From NCBI GenBank assembly GCA_937927695.1, contig CALBRU010000112.1:1-8936 (forward strand): 8,936 nucleotides of DNA, given 5' to 3'. Of the stretch, positions 1-6,827 are shown piece by piece. This stretch comes from an uncultured Thiomonas sp. Its GTDB lineage: Bacteria; Pseudomonadota; Gammaproteobacteria; Burkholderiales; Burkholderiaceae_C. Under the pieces are notes generated by a model. That model was not told the DNA's origin. It saw only the letters and a program-made list of their open reading frames with translations, and ran no database searches. Numbering within the stretch: the first letter of the stretch is position 1; every line of letters begins with the position of its first letter. A program made the position numbers and the translations under genes.

Positions 1-67
1 GCAGGTGCAGCACGGACATAAAGGCGCGAGTCTAACAGCCCGCTTGGCGCATTTTTCGATTATCCCC

Positions 68-1303
68 ATGATGGACTCAAACTCCCCCGCAGACCTTCCC
101 GACGCCGTGCGCCAGGCACTGGCCATCACCAAACGCGGCTGCGCCGAATTGCTGGTGGAAACCGACTGGATCGCCAAACTCACCCGCAGCCACCAAACCG
201 GCCAGCCGCTGCGCATCAAACTCGGCCTCGACCCCACCGCGCCCGACATTCATATCGGCCACACCGTGGTACTCAACAAGCTCAGGCAGTTGCAAGATCT
301 GGGCCATACGGTCATTTTTCTGATCGGCGACTTCACTTCGCGCATCGGCGACCCATCCGGGCGCAACGCCACCCGGCCGCCGCTGACGATCGAGCAGATC
401 AAGACCAACGCCGAGACCTATTACGCCCAGGCCAGCCTGGTGCTCGATCCGCAGAAAACCGAAATTCGCTACAACTCGGAATGGAGCGAGCCGCTGGGTG
501 CCGACGGCATGATCCGCCTGGCCGCCAAGTACACCCTGGCGCGTCTGCTGGAGCGCGACGACTTCACCAAGCGGTTCAAGGAAGGCGTGCCGATTGCCAT
601 GCACGAACTGCTCTACCCGCTGATGCAGGGTTTTGATTCGGTGGCGCTCAAGAGCGACCTCGAACTCGGCGGCACCGACCAGAAGTTCAACCTGCTGGTA
701 GGGCGCGAGCTGCAGCGCGAATACGGCCAGGAGCCGCAGTGCATTCTCACCATGCCGCTGCTCGAAGGGCTGGACGGCGTGGAAAAAATGTCCAAGTCCA
801 AGGGCAATTACATCGGCATTCAGGAAGCGCCGGCGACCATGTTCGCCAAGCTGCTGTCCATCAGCGACGTGCTGATGTGGCGCTACTACGAGCTGCTGTC
901 CTTCCGCCCGATGAGTGAGATCGCCGCGCTCAAAGCCGAAGTCGAAGCCGGACGCAACCCGAAAGATGCCAAGGTCATGCTGGCGCGCGAACTCGTCACC
1001 CGCTTCCACTCTGCGTCCGCGGCAGACGCGGCCGAAGCCGACTTCGCCCTGCGCGCCAGCGGCGGCATTCCCGACGACATTCCCGAAGTGCAGCTCGCCC
1101 TGCCCGAAGGCGGGCTGGCGCTGCCGCAGGCGCTCAAGCAGGCCGGGCTGGTGCCCTCCACCGCCGAAGGCGTGCGCATGATCGAGCAGCGCGGCGTGCG
1201 CATCGACGGCACGGTGGCCGAAGACCGCACCCTCAAGCTCGCCGCGGGAACCGTGGTGCTGCAGGTGGGCAAACGCAAGTTCGCCCGGGTGACGCTGGGC
1301 TGA
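68..1303 (+). CDS. tyrS: Tyrosyl-tRNA synthetase (KMSKS subtype)
   Basis: Class I aminoacyl-tRNA synthetase that activates tyrosine with ATP and charges tRNA-Tyr in the cytoplasm; essential for translation. The 411-residue protein shows the Rossmann-fold HIGH motif at residues 62-65 (DIHIGHT), the following GDFTSRIGDPSGR stretch, the tyrosine-pocket GGTDQKFN segment near 202-209, and KMSKS at 240-244. The literal KMSKS, rather than the KFGKT of E. coli TyrS, places it in the second bacterial TyrRS group (TyrZ-like). The C-terminal part, roughly residues 345-405, looks like an S4 RNA-binding domain. Length is normal for the family. I chose the ATG at 68; a second ATG follows at 71, and neither has a clear Shine-Dalgarno sequence. 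A GTG at 5 would add 21 residues that do not look conserved. The gene is convergent with the small membrane protein gene downstream. Identity is very secure; only the start is uncertain. Confidence 0.96.
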   Translation: MMDSNSPADLPDAVRQALAITKRGCAELLVETDWIAKLTRSHQTGQPLRIKLGLDPTAPDIHIGHTVVLNKLRQLQDLGHTVIFLIGDFTSRIGDPSGRNATRPPLTIEQIKTNAETYYAQASLVLDPQKTEIRYNSEWSEPLGADGMIRLAAKYTLARLLERDDFTKRFKEGVPIAMHELLYPLMQGFDSVALKSDLELGGTDQKFNLLVGRELQREYGQEPQCILTMPLLEGLDGVEKMSKSKGNYIGIQEAPATMFAKLLSISDVLMWRYYELLSFRPMSEIAALKAEVEAGRNPKDAKVMLARELVTRFHSASAADAAEADFALRASGGIPDDIPEVQLALPEGGLALPQALKQAGLVPSTAEGVRMIEQRGVRIDGTVAEDRTLKLAAGTVVLQVGKRKFARVTLG

Positions 1304-1314
1304 GCCGCGCGTCA

Positions 1315-1353
1315 CCGGGCCGCCTGTGGCTAGAGGCGGCAGACCTTGCCCGG
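1315..1353. terminator. GC-rich nested hairpin between convergent genes
   Basis: The 51-bp gap between the converging tyrS and GlsB-like genes holds a nested inverted repeat: outer arms CCGGGC (1315-1320) and GCCCGG (1348-1353), inner arms GCCGCCT (1319-1325) and AGGCGGC (1334-1340). The two arm pairs share bases at 1319-1320, so they are partly alternative. Position suggests a bidirectional terminator, but no T-run follows on either strand. It may be Rho-dependent or merely a structured 3' end. Confidence 0.35.
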
Positions 1354-1354
1354 C

Positions 1355-1594
1355 TCATTTCACCAGCCGGATGAGCCAGAGCAGCACGATGGCGCCGATG
1401 GTGGCCACAATCAGGCTGGGCAGCAGGCCGCCGCCGGGAAACAGGCCCAGCATGCGGAACAGAAAACCCCCGATGAAGGCGCCAACCACGCCGACCACCA
1501 GATCGCCCAGCACGCCGAAGCCGCTGCCTTTGGTGATCTTGCCCGCCAGCCAGCCCGCGATCAGGCCGATGATCAAAAATCCGATAAGTCCCAT
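1355..1594 (-). CDS. GlsB/YeaQ/YmgE-family small membrane protein
   Basis: This 79-residue protein is almost entirely hydrophobic and glycine-rich. It has three likely membrane helices, at about residues 3-20, 29-47 and 57-76, joined by short loops (KITKGSGFG; RMLGLFPGGG). This is the pattern of the family often annotated as 'transglycosylase-associated protein' (E. coli YeaQ/YmgE; GlsB of Gram-positives). Members are linked to envelope or general stress, but their biochemical role is unknown. The start at 1594 is preceded by a good Shine-Dalgarno (AAGGAG on the minus strand, complement of 1601-1606) at normal spacing; the upstream in-frame ATG at 1615 lacks this support. It lies 69 nt downstream of uvrA on the same strand, so it could be co-transcribed, but the families have no known functional tie. 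Family assignment is by overall pattern. Confidence 0.85.
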   Translation of the reverse strand: MGLIGFLIIGLIAGWLAGKITKGSGFGVLGDLVVGVVGAFIGGFLFRMLGLFPGGGLLPSLIVATIGAIVLLWLIRLVK

Positions 1595-1637
1595 GCCGCA
1601 CTCCTTTGCCCGCAAGGGCGGTTGACGATGGGCGCAA

Positions 1638-1668
1638 GGTAACAGCGTTGCCGCCGCCTTGTGTTACC
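1638..1668 (-). other. Inverted repeat at the uvrA stop codon
   Basis: A perfect 7-bp inverted repeat, GGTAACA (1638-1644) and TGTTACC (1662-1668), is separated by a 17-nt loop. The distal arm contains the uvrA stop codon (TTA on the plus strand at 1664-1666). In a uvrA transcript it could form a stem at the 3' end. No U-run follows, so it is not a classical intrinsic terminator. The loop is large and the stem short, and it may be coincidental. Confidence 0.25.
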
Positions 1669-4540
1669 CGCCGCGCAGTACCCGGCCGAGGTAGGGGCCG
1701 GTGACGCTGTTCGGGTGGGCGGCGATGTCTTGCGGCCTGCCTTCGGCGATCAGCCGCCCGCCGCCCGCGCCGCCATTGGGGCCGAGTTCGACCACCCAGT
1801 CGGCGCTGGCGATGACGTCGAGGTTGTGCTCGATGATGACAATGGTGTTGCCTGCCTCGCGCAGCTTGAACAGCACGCCCAGCAGCAGCTCGATGTCGGC
1901 GAAGTGCAGGCCGGTGGTGGGTTCGTCGAGGATGTAGAGGGTGCGGCCGGTGTCGCGTTTGGAGAGTTCGAGCGCCAGTTTCACCCGCTGCGCCTCGCCG
2001 CCCGACAGGGTGATGGCCGACTGCCCGAGGCGGATATAGCCCAGCCCCACGTCCTTGAGCGTCTGCAGCTTGCGGGCGATGGCGGGCACGGCCGAAAAAG
2101 TCTCCAGCGCCTGCTCCACCGTGAGTTCTAGCGCCTGCGCGATGCTCAGGCCGCGGTAGGTGACTTCGAGGGTTTCGCGGTTGTAGCGCTGGCCGCCGCA
2201 GACGTCGCAGGGCACGTAGAGATCGGGCATGAAGTGCATTTCCACCTTCACTGCGCCGTCGCCCTGGCAGGCTTCGCAGCGCCCGCCCTTGACGTTGAAG
2301 GAGAACCGTCCGGCGTCATAGCCGCGCTCGCGCGCCACGGGGGTCTGCGCGTACAGCTCGCGGATGGGAGTGAACAGGCCGGTGTAGGTGGCCGGATTGC
2401 TGCGCGGCGTGCGGCCGATGGGCGACTGATCGACCGCGATCACCTTGTCGAGCTGGTCCAGCCCTTCAATGGCCGCATAGGGCGCGGCCTCCAGAGAGGC
2501 GCGGTTGAGTTCGCGCGCGCAGGCGCAATAGAGCGTGTCGTTGATCAGGGTGGATTTGCCCGAACCCGAAACCCCCGCCACGCAGGTGATGCGCCCGAGC
2601 GGAAAGCGCGCGGTGACGTCGTGCAGATTGTTGCCGCAGGCGCCGCTCAGGGTGAGCCAGTGTTCGGGCGCGGCGTCCTGGCGTGGCTTGCCGCGAAACA
2701 CGCTGCGCGTGCCGCTCAGATAAGCGCCAGTGATCGAGTTCGGATCAGCCATGATGGCCTGCGGCGTGCCTTGGGCAATGATGCGCCCGCCGTGCTCGCC
2801 CGCGCCCGGACCCATGTCCACCACATAGTCGGCGCAGAGAATGGCGTCGGTGTCGTGCTCGACCACCAGCACGCTGTTGCCCAGATCGCGCAGGCGCTTG
2901 AGGGTGGCGATCAGCCGGTCGTTGTCGCGCTGGTGCAGGCCGATGGAGGGCTCGTCGAGCACGTACATCACCCCGGTCAGGCCCGAGCCGATCTGGCTGG
3001 CCAGGCGGATGCGCTGCGCCTCGCCGCCCGACAGGGTGTCGGCGCTGCGGTCGAGGGTGAGATAGTCCAGCCCCACGTCGATGAGAAAGCGCAGGCGGCT
3101 GCCAATTTCAATCACCAGCCGCGCCGCCACTTCGGCGCGCTGGCCTTCGAGCTGCAGCGTGGCGAACCAGTCGTGCAGTTCGCGCAACGGGCGATGCGCC
3201 AGCGCCTGCAGCCGCTCGCCGCCGATGGTGACGTTGCGTGCAATCGGCCCGAGGCGCGCGCCCAGACAGTCGGGGCAAGTCTGCACGGTGCGCATGCGCG
3301 CGAGTTCCTCGCGCACCGCCGGGCTGTCGGTCTCGATCCAGCGGCGGTCGAGGTTGGGAATGATGCCCTCGAAGGGATGGGCCTTGACCGTGGGCTTGTT
3401 GCGGTCGTTCAGATAGGTGAAGGCGATGGCCTCCGAGCCGCTGCCGTGCAGCAGCACCTGGCGCACCGCCTGCGGCAATTGTTCGTAAGGCGTGTCTAGA
3501 TCGAAGCCGTAATGCGCACCCAGCGCCTGCAGCATCTGAAAGTAAAAAGCGTTGCGTTTGTCCCAGCCGCGAATCGCGCCGCTCGCCAGACTGAGCTCGG
3601 GATGGGCCACCACCCGCGCCGGGTCGAAGCGCTCGACCTCGCCGAGCCCATCGCAAGTCGGGCAGGCGCCGAAGGGATTGTTGAAGGAGAACAGCTTGGG
3701 TTCGAGCAACGGCGCTGTGGTGCCGCAGATCGGGCAGGTGGGGCGGCTGTGAAACGTGGTCAGCTCGCCGCTGTCGGCGTCGAGCGCGCCCACCGGGCCT
3801 TCGGACAGACGCAGCGCGGTCTCCAGGCTTTCGGCCAGACGCTGACGCAGATCGGGGCCGGTCTTGATGCGGTCCACCACCACCTCGATGCGCTGCGGCG
3901 GCGGCGCGTCGGCATCGGGCAGGCTTTGCGCATCGACCACCACGCCGTCGAGCCGAAAGCGCACAAAACCCTGCGCCCGCAGCGCCGCCAGTCGCCCGGC
4001 GGCCGAAGCGCCCATTTGCGCCGCAGGCAGGGGCGCGAGAATGAGCAGCCGCCGCCCCTCGGGCCAGGCGACGAGCGCATCGACCATTTGCGAAATCGTC
4101 TGCGCCTGCAAGGGCTCGTCGGGATGGTTGGGGCAATGCGGCGTGCCCGCGCGGGCGTAGAGCAGCCGCAGGTAATCGTGGATCTCGGTGACCGTGCCCA
4201 CGGTGGAGCGCGGGTTGTGGCTGGTGGCCTTCTGCTCGATGGCGATGGCCGGGGCCAGCCCTTCGATCAGATCGACATCGGGCTTTTCCATCAACTGCAA
4301 AAACTGCCGCGCATACGCCGACAGGCTTTCCACGTAGCGGCGCTGCCCCTCGGCGTACAGCGTGTCGAACGCCAGACTCGACTTGCCCGAGCCCGACAGC
4401 CCGGTGATGACCACCAGCTTGTTGCGCGGCAGATCGAGCGAGATGTTTTTCAGATTGTGGGTGCGCGCCCCGCGCACGCGAATCAGCGCCTCGGCCTGGA
4501 TGCTGGCCAGCGGTTCAAACGAGGAGGCGAGGTCATTCAT
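1664..4540 (-). CDS. uvrA: UvrABC excinuclease subunit A
   Basis: UvrA dimers scan DNA, recognise helix-distorting lesions with UvrB, and start nucleotide excision repair. The 958-residue protein is complete and of family length. Visible in order: Walker A of the first ATPase (GLSGSGKS, residues 47-54); zinc site 1, Cys 269/272/293/296; CPDC-type cysteines near 422-425; ABC signature LSGGEAQ (503-509) with Walker B VLDEPSIGLH just after; second Walker A (GVSGSGKS, 656-663); zinc site 2, Cys 755/758/778/781; second signature (845-851) and Walker B LDEPTTGLH (from about 870). All catalytic motifs appear intact. The start at 4540 (MNDLASSF) leaves a normal lead-in to the conserved IRVRGARTHNLKNI stretch. 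An in-frame ATG at 4663 would add 41 residues encoded partly by an intergenic repeat and is rejected. No strong Shine-Dalgarno is seen. It is divergent from the MFS gene. I see no canonical LexA box (CTGT-N8-ACAG) upstream. Confidence 0.97.
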   Translation of the reverse strand: MNDLASSFEPLASIQAEALIRVRGARTHNLKNISLDLPRNKLVVITGLSGSGKSSLAFDTLYAEGQRRYVESLSAYARQFLQLMEKPDVDLIEGLAPAIAIEQKATSHNPRSTVGTVTEIHDYLRLLYARAGTPHCPNHPDEPLQAQTISQMVDALVAWPEGRRLLILAPLPAAQMGASAAGRLAALRAQGFVRFRLDGVVVDAQSLPDADAPPPQRIEVVVDRIKTGPDLRQRLAESLETALRLSEGPVGALDADSGELTTFHSRPTCPICGTTAPLLEPKLFSFNNPFGACPTCDGLGEVERFDPARVVAHPELSLASGAIRGWDKRNAFYFQMLQALGAHYGFDLDTPYEQLPQAVRQVLLHGSGSEAIAFTYLNDRNKPTVKAHPFEGIIPNLDRRWIETDSPAVREELARMRTVQTCPDCLGARLGPIARNVTIGGERLQALAHRPLRELHDWFATLQLEGQRAEVAARLVIEIGSRLRFLIDVGLDYLTLDRSADTLSGGEAQRIRLASQIGSGLTGVMYVLDEPSIGLHQRDNDRLIATLKRLRDLGNSVLVVEHDTDAILCADYVVDMGPGAGEHGGRIIAQGTPQAIMADPNSITGAYLSGTRSVFRGKPRQDAAPEHWLTLSGACGNNLHDVTARFPLGRITCVAGVSGSGKSTLINDTLYCACARELNRASLEAAPYAAIEGLDQLDKVIAVDQSPIGRTPRSNPATYTGLFTPIRELYAQTPVARERGYDAGRFSFNVKGGRCEACQGDGAVKVEMHFMPDLYVPCDVCGGQRYNRETLEVTYRGLSIAQALELTVEQALETFSAVPAIARKLQTLKDVGLGYIRLGQSAITLSGGEAQRVKLALELSKRDTGRTLYILDEPTTGLHFADIELLLGVLFKLREAGNTIVIIEHNLDVIASADWVVELGPNGGAGGGRLIAEGRPQDIAAHPNSVTGPYLGRVLRGG

Positions 4541-4568
4541 GGGCGGTGGCGAAAAAAGCGAACCCGAC

Positions 4569-4574
4569 ACTATA
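4569..4574 (-). promoter_or_regulatory. Possible -10 box for uvrA
   Basis: On the minus strand this reads TATAGT, five of six matches to the sigma-70 -10 consensus, about 30 nt upstream of the uvrA start in an otherwise GC-rich region. No good -35 hexamer lies 16-18 bp upstream. The call rests on the -10 and its position only. Confidence 0.3.
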
Positions 4575-4612
4575 AAGCGCACGGCCCCATCGGGCCTATC
4601 TCCTGCGCTTGC

Positions 4613-4770
4613 AGCCTGTCGGACTTGAAGGGAATCGGCTGCAAATCCGCCTGGCCGGCCCATATTCCGCCGCTTTTTTGGGCAATAGTTCGACTATTGC
4701 CCTGCAAAATCGGCAAAATCTGGTCTCGACCCGCCGAATTTTCGCTTCGATTCTTCAAGTCCGACAGGCT
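4613..4770. repeat. Interspersed 158-bp near-palindromic element, copy 1
   Basis: The ends are perfect 20-bp inverted repeats when two extra bases on each side are included: gcagcctgtcggacttgaag at 4611-4630 and its exact reverse complement at 4753-4772. The middle is a second palindrome (4680-4702). The terminal arms and the central palindrome share the same centre (about 4691), so the whole unit is a nested near-palindrome. A second copy in reverse orientation occurs at 6827-6985. With that copy reverse-aligned, one half aligns without gaps over 67 positions, about 49 identical by my hand count. It encodes no protein I recognise and no clear target-site duplication is visible. Size and architecture resemble ERIC or Neisseria Correia/NEMIS elements in general form, not in sequence. 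It may act as a transcript stem, a protein-binding site or a non-autonomous mobile unit; none of these is shown. Confidence 0.85.
4680..4702. repeat. Central palindrome of element copy 1
   Basis: Perfect 10-bp arms, GGGCAATAGT (4680-4689) and ACTATTGCCC (4693-4702), flank a 3-nt centre (TCG). It is the most conserved block between the two element copies. The symmetry suits either a tight RNA hairpin or a dimeric protein site. Confidence 0.85.
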
Positions 4771-4944
4771 GCTTGCCGCCGCAATTCGGTGCGCCGTATC
4801 CGGTTGGCGATGAAACGGCATGTAATCCTGGGCACTTCTCGACAAATTCCGTCACGAAGCAAGGCCGCGCATCGTGGAAAATACGATCAAGTTGAGTTTT
4901 TCTCTCCGCCGAGACGCCCAGCCGTTCTCCGCCTACCGTTTTCT

Positions 4945-4960
4945 GGCCGCCCTTGCGGCC
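4945..4960 (+). promoter_or_regulatory. GC hairpin in the MFS leader
   Basis: GGCCGC (4945-4950) and GCGGCC (4955-4960) form a 6-bp stem with a CCTT loop, ending 17 nt before the chosen ATG at 4978. No Shine-Dalgarno is visible between hairpin and start. It could affect translation initiation if it lies on the transcript. Short GC stems arise easily at this base composition. Confidence 0.25.
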
Positions 4961-4977
4961 CTTCAGCGCTTGACACC

Positions 4978-6246
4978 ATGGCTTCCAAATCTTCCCGACG
5001 ATCCAAGACGACCGCCCCCAAGGATGCAATGACCCCGGCCGAGCGCCGCGCCAGCAGCACGCTGGCGTCGATCTACGGCCTGCGCATGCTGGGGCTGTTT
5101 TTCATCCTGCCGGTGTTTGCCATTTATGCCGAGCACCTGCCGCACGGCCAAGATAAATTCCTCGTCGGTCTGGCGCTGGGCATCTACGGCCTGACGCAAG
5201 CGGTGCTGCAAATCCCCTTCGGCGTGGCCAGCGACCATTTCGGACGCAAGCCGGTCATGGTGTTCGGACTGCTGATTTTCGCCATCGGCTCATTCGTCGC
5301 CGGAGCGACCGACAACCTCTATCTCATCATCATCGGCCGCGCCATTCAGGGCGCCGGGGCCATTTCGGCGGCCATCTCGGCCATGATTGCCGACTCCACC
5401 CGCGACCAGCACCGCACCAAGGCCATGGCCATGGTGGGCATGACCATCGGCTTTTCCTTCATCCTCTCGCTGGTGCTGGGCCCGCCCATCTATCACGCCA
5501 TCTCGGTGCCCGGCATGTTCGACCTCACCGGCATTCTCGCGCTCGTCGCCATTGCCGTGGTCATCTGGGTCGTGCCCAACGCGCCCATGACCACGCACTC
5601 CGAAGAGGTGCAGGGACACTGGGCCAAGGCGGTATTCACCCCGGCGCTGCTCAAGCTCGACTTCTCGATTTTTGTCGTCAACTTTCTGCAGGTGAGCATG
5701 TTCGTGGTGGTGCCGGTGGCGCTGGTGAAATACGCCGGCATTCCCCTGCTGCACCACTGGATCGTTTATCTGCCCGTCACGCTGATTTCGTTCGCGCTGT
5801 CCATCCCCGGCATTATTTACGCCGAGAAATACGGCTATATGAAACCCGTGTTCGTCGGCGGCGTAGCCCTGCTGGTGCTCACCATGCTGGGCTTTGCCGC
5901 AGGCTACAAAAACCCCGTGGCGCTGATCGCCGCGCTGTTCTTTTTCTTTCTCTCCTTCAATCTGATGGAAGCCCTGCTGCCCTCGCTGGTGTCGCGCACC
6001 GCGCCGCCCAGCCGCAAGGGGCTGGCGCTGGGCATTTACAACACCGGGCAATCGCTCGGCTTGTTTGCCGGCGGCGCGGTAGGCGGATGGCTGTCGCAAT
6101 ACAGCAGCGAAGAGGTGTTTTTTGTCGCGGCCGCGCTGGCCGCGCTGTGGCTGCTGGTGTCGTTCACCATCCAGCCCCCGCCCAGGCGCCACAAACCTGC
6201 CGAGGCCGAGGCCAACTCAGCGCCCGCGCAACCGCAGAACGCCTGA
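4978..6246 (+). CDS. MFS transporter, YajR-like
   Basis: Predicted inner-membrane major facilitator superfamily permease of 422 residues with about 12 hydrophobic segments, the first near residues 30-50 and the last near 380-398. The MFS motif A signature lies between TM2 and TM3 (GVASDHFGRKP, residues 82-92). The following GRAIQGAGAISAA stretch in TM4 is typical of drug:H+ antiporter-type members. The N-terminal half most resembles E. coli YajR, but the protein ends soon after TM12 in a Pro/Ala-rich tail and lacks the C-terminal YAM domain of YajR. Substrate cannot be read from sequence; export by proton antiport is an inference. The start at 4978 (MASKSS) has no Shine-Dalgarno. An alternative ATG at 5029 (MTPAERR) is preceded by AAGGA at short spacing and may be the true start. 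The gene is divergent from uvrA and 104 nt upstream of ssb, possibly co-transcribed. Confidence 0.88.
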   Translation: MASKSSRRSKTTAPKDAMTPAERRASSTLASIYGLRMLGLFFILPVFAIYAEHLPHGQDKFLVGLALGIYGLTQAVLQIPFGVASDHFGRKPVMVFGLLIFAIGSFVAGATDNLYLIIIGRAIQGAGAISAAISAMIADSTRDQHRTKAMAMVGMTIGFSFILSLVLGPPIYHAISVPGMFDLTGILALVAIAVVIWVVPNAPMTTHSEEVQGHWAKAVFTPALLKLDFSIFVVNFLQVSMFVVVPVALVKYAGIPLLHHWIVYLPVTLISFALSIPGIIYAEKYGYMKPVFVGGVALLVLTMLGFAAGYKNPVALIAALFFFFLSFNLMEALLPSLVSRTAPPSRKGLALGIYNTGQSLGLFAGGAVGGWLSQYSSEEVFFVAAALAALWLLVSFTIQPPPRRHKPAEAEANSAPAQPQNA

Positions 6247-6311
6247 ACCCTTAGCCGCACCTTACCCCGGCCGCGAGTGAGGCAGCGGCTGGCGTTATGC
6301 TTGCCGCCATC

Positions 6312-6330
6312 GTCCCGCAGCCCGCGGGAC
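6312..6330 (+). promoter_or_regulatory. Hairpin in the ssb leader
   Basis: GTCCCGC (6312-6318) and GCGGGAC (6324-6330) form a perfect 7-bp stem with loop AGCCC, 20 nt before the ssb ATG and just upstream of its Shine-Dalgarno. It could be a leader structure affecting ssb translation or a weak attenuator of read-through from the MFS gene. No T-run follows, so a terminator role is not supported. Confidence 0.35.
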
Positions 6331-6350
6331 GCCGCAATTCAGGACACCTC

Positions 6351-6827
6351 ATGGCCTCCGTCAACAAAGTCATTCTCGTCGGCAATCTTGGCCGCGACCC
6401 CGAAACCCGCTTCGCCCCCAGCGGCTCCGCCATCTGCAACATCACCCTCGCCACCTCGCGCAACTGGAAAGACAAATCCAGCGGCGAAAAGCGCGAGGAA
6501 ACCGAGTGGCACCGCGTGGTGTTCTACGACAAGCTCGCCGAAATCGCGGGCGAATACCTCAAGAAAGGCCGCCCGGTGTATGTGGAAGGCCGCCTGAAAA
6601 CGCGCAAGTGGACCGACAAGGACGGCGTCGAGAAATACACCACCGAAATCATCGCCGAGGAAATGCAACTGCTCGGCGGCCGTGAAGGCGGGGGTGGCGG
6701 CGACGAAGGCTACAGCCACCCGCGCGAGTCCGCGCCCAGCCGCCCTTCCCCCAGCCGCGCCCCCGCCCCGGCCGCCAGCAAACCGGCGAGCGATTTCAGC
6801 GACATGGACGACGACATACCGTTCTAG
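6351..6827 (+). CDS. ssb: Single-stranded DNA-binding protein
   Basis: SSB coats ssDNA during replication, recombination and repair and recruits partner proteins through its C-terminal tip. The 158-residue protein has a complete OB fold (about residues 1-110) beginning with MASVNKVILVGNLGRDPE. The DNA-stacking aromatics are in place (Trp39, Trp53, Trp87 and Tyr59, corresponding to E. coli Trp40, Trp54, Trp88 and Phe60). A Gly/Ser/Pro/Ala-rich linker follows (about 111-149), and the protein ends in the acidic tip DMDDDIPF needed for partner binding. The ATG at 6351 has a Shine-Dalgarno AGGA at 6341-6344 with 6-nt spacing; an upstream in-frame TTG near 6297 is unsupported. Identity is certain. 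The gene is followed without a gap by repeat element copy 2, whose left end overlaps the last base of the stop codon, so the transcript's 3' end probably carries that stem. No LexA box is seen upstream. Confidence 0.97.
   Translation: MASVNKVILVGNLGRDPETRFAPSGSAICNITLATSRNWKDKSSGEKREETEWHRVVFYDKLAEIAGEYLKKGRPVYVEGRLKTRKWTDKDGVEKYTTEIIAEEMQLLGGREGGGGGDEGYSHPRESAPSRPSPSRAPAPAASKPASDFSDMDDDIPF

Larger units (their letters stand above)
4541..4977. other. Divergent intergenic region uvrA / MFS
   Basis: These 437 bases carry no convincing gene. From the uvrA side they hold a possible uvrA -10 box, a small palindrome (GGCCC-CATC-GGGCC, within 4583-4597), the 158-bp near-palindromic element (4613-4770), and about 200 bp leading to the MFS start that ends in a GC hairpin (4945-4960). 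Open frames run through on both strands, but they translate the repeat and have no family features. Confidence 0.7.

Noticed and set aside
77..1315. 412-codon open frame on the minus strand opposite tyrS
   Set aside because: Antisense shadow of a certain housekeeping gene; low-complexity His/Gly/Arg composition.
4541..4663. 41-residue N-terminal extension of UvrA
   Set aside because: It is encoded partly by the repeat arm; the MNDLASSF start gives normal family length.
4611..4772. Insertion sequence or transposase gene in the element
   Set aside because: Too short, no open frame with transposase features, and no target-site duplication visible; at most a non-autonomous unit.
2234..4813. Long plus-strand open frames (over 400 codons) opposite uvrA
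   Set aside because: They are antisense to a complete, motif-rich uvrA and have the Ala/Arg/Gln-rich composition of GC-rich shadow frames, with no family features.
4871..4902. Stem ATCGT/ACGAT followed by a short T-run as an intrinsic terminator
   Set aside because: A 5-bp stem with a 7-nt loop, and the T-run is 10 nt away; too weak, and there is no gene upstream on that strand that needs it.
4970..4975. TTGACA as a -35 box for the MFS gene
   Set aside because: It lies 2 nt before the chosen ATG and no -10 hexamer follows at 16-18 bp; a promoter here would be inside the coding region unless the start is at 5029, and even then the -10 is missing.
4609..4977. N-terminal extension of the MFS protein starting in the repeat element
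   Set aside because: It would translate the element and the leader, has no hydrophobic or conserved content, and no homologue of this class has such an extension as far as I know.
5290..6192. 300-codon minus-strand frame opposite the MFS gene
   Set aside because: Its composition (runs of His, Gln, Arg and Gly) is the complement of hydrophobic codons; the opposite strand encodes a clear 12-TM transporter.
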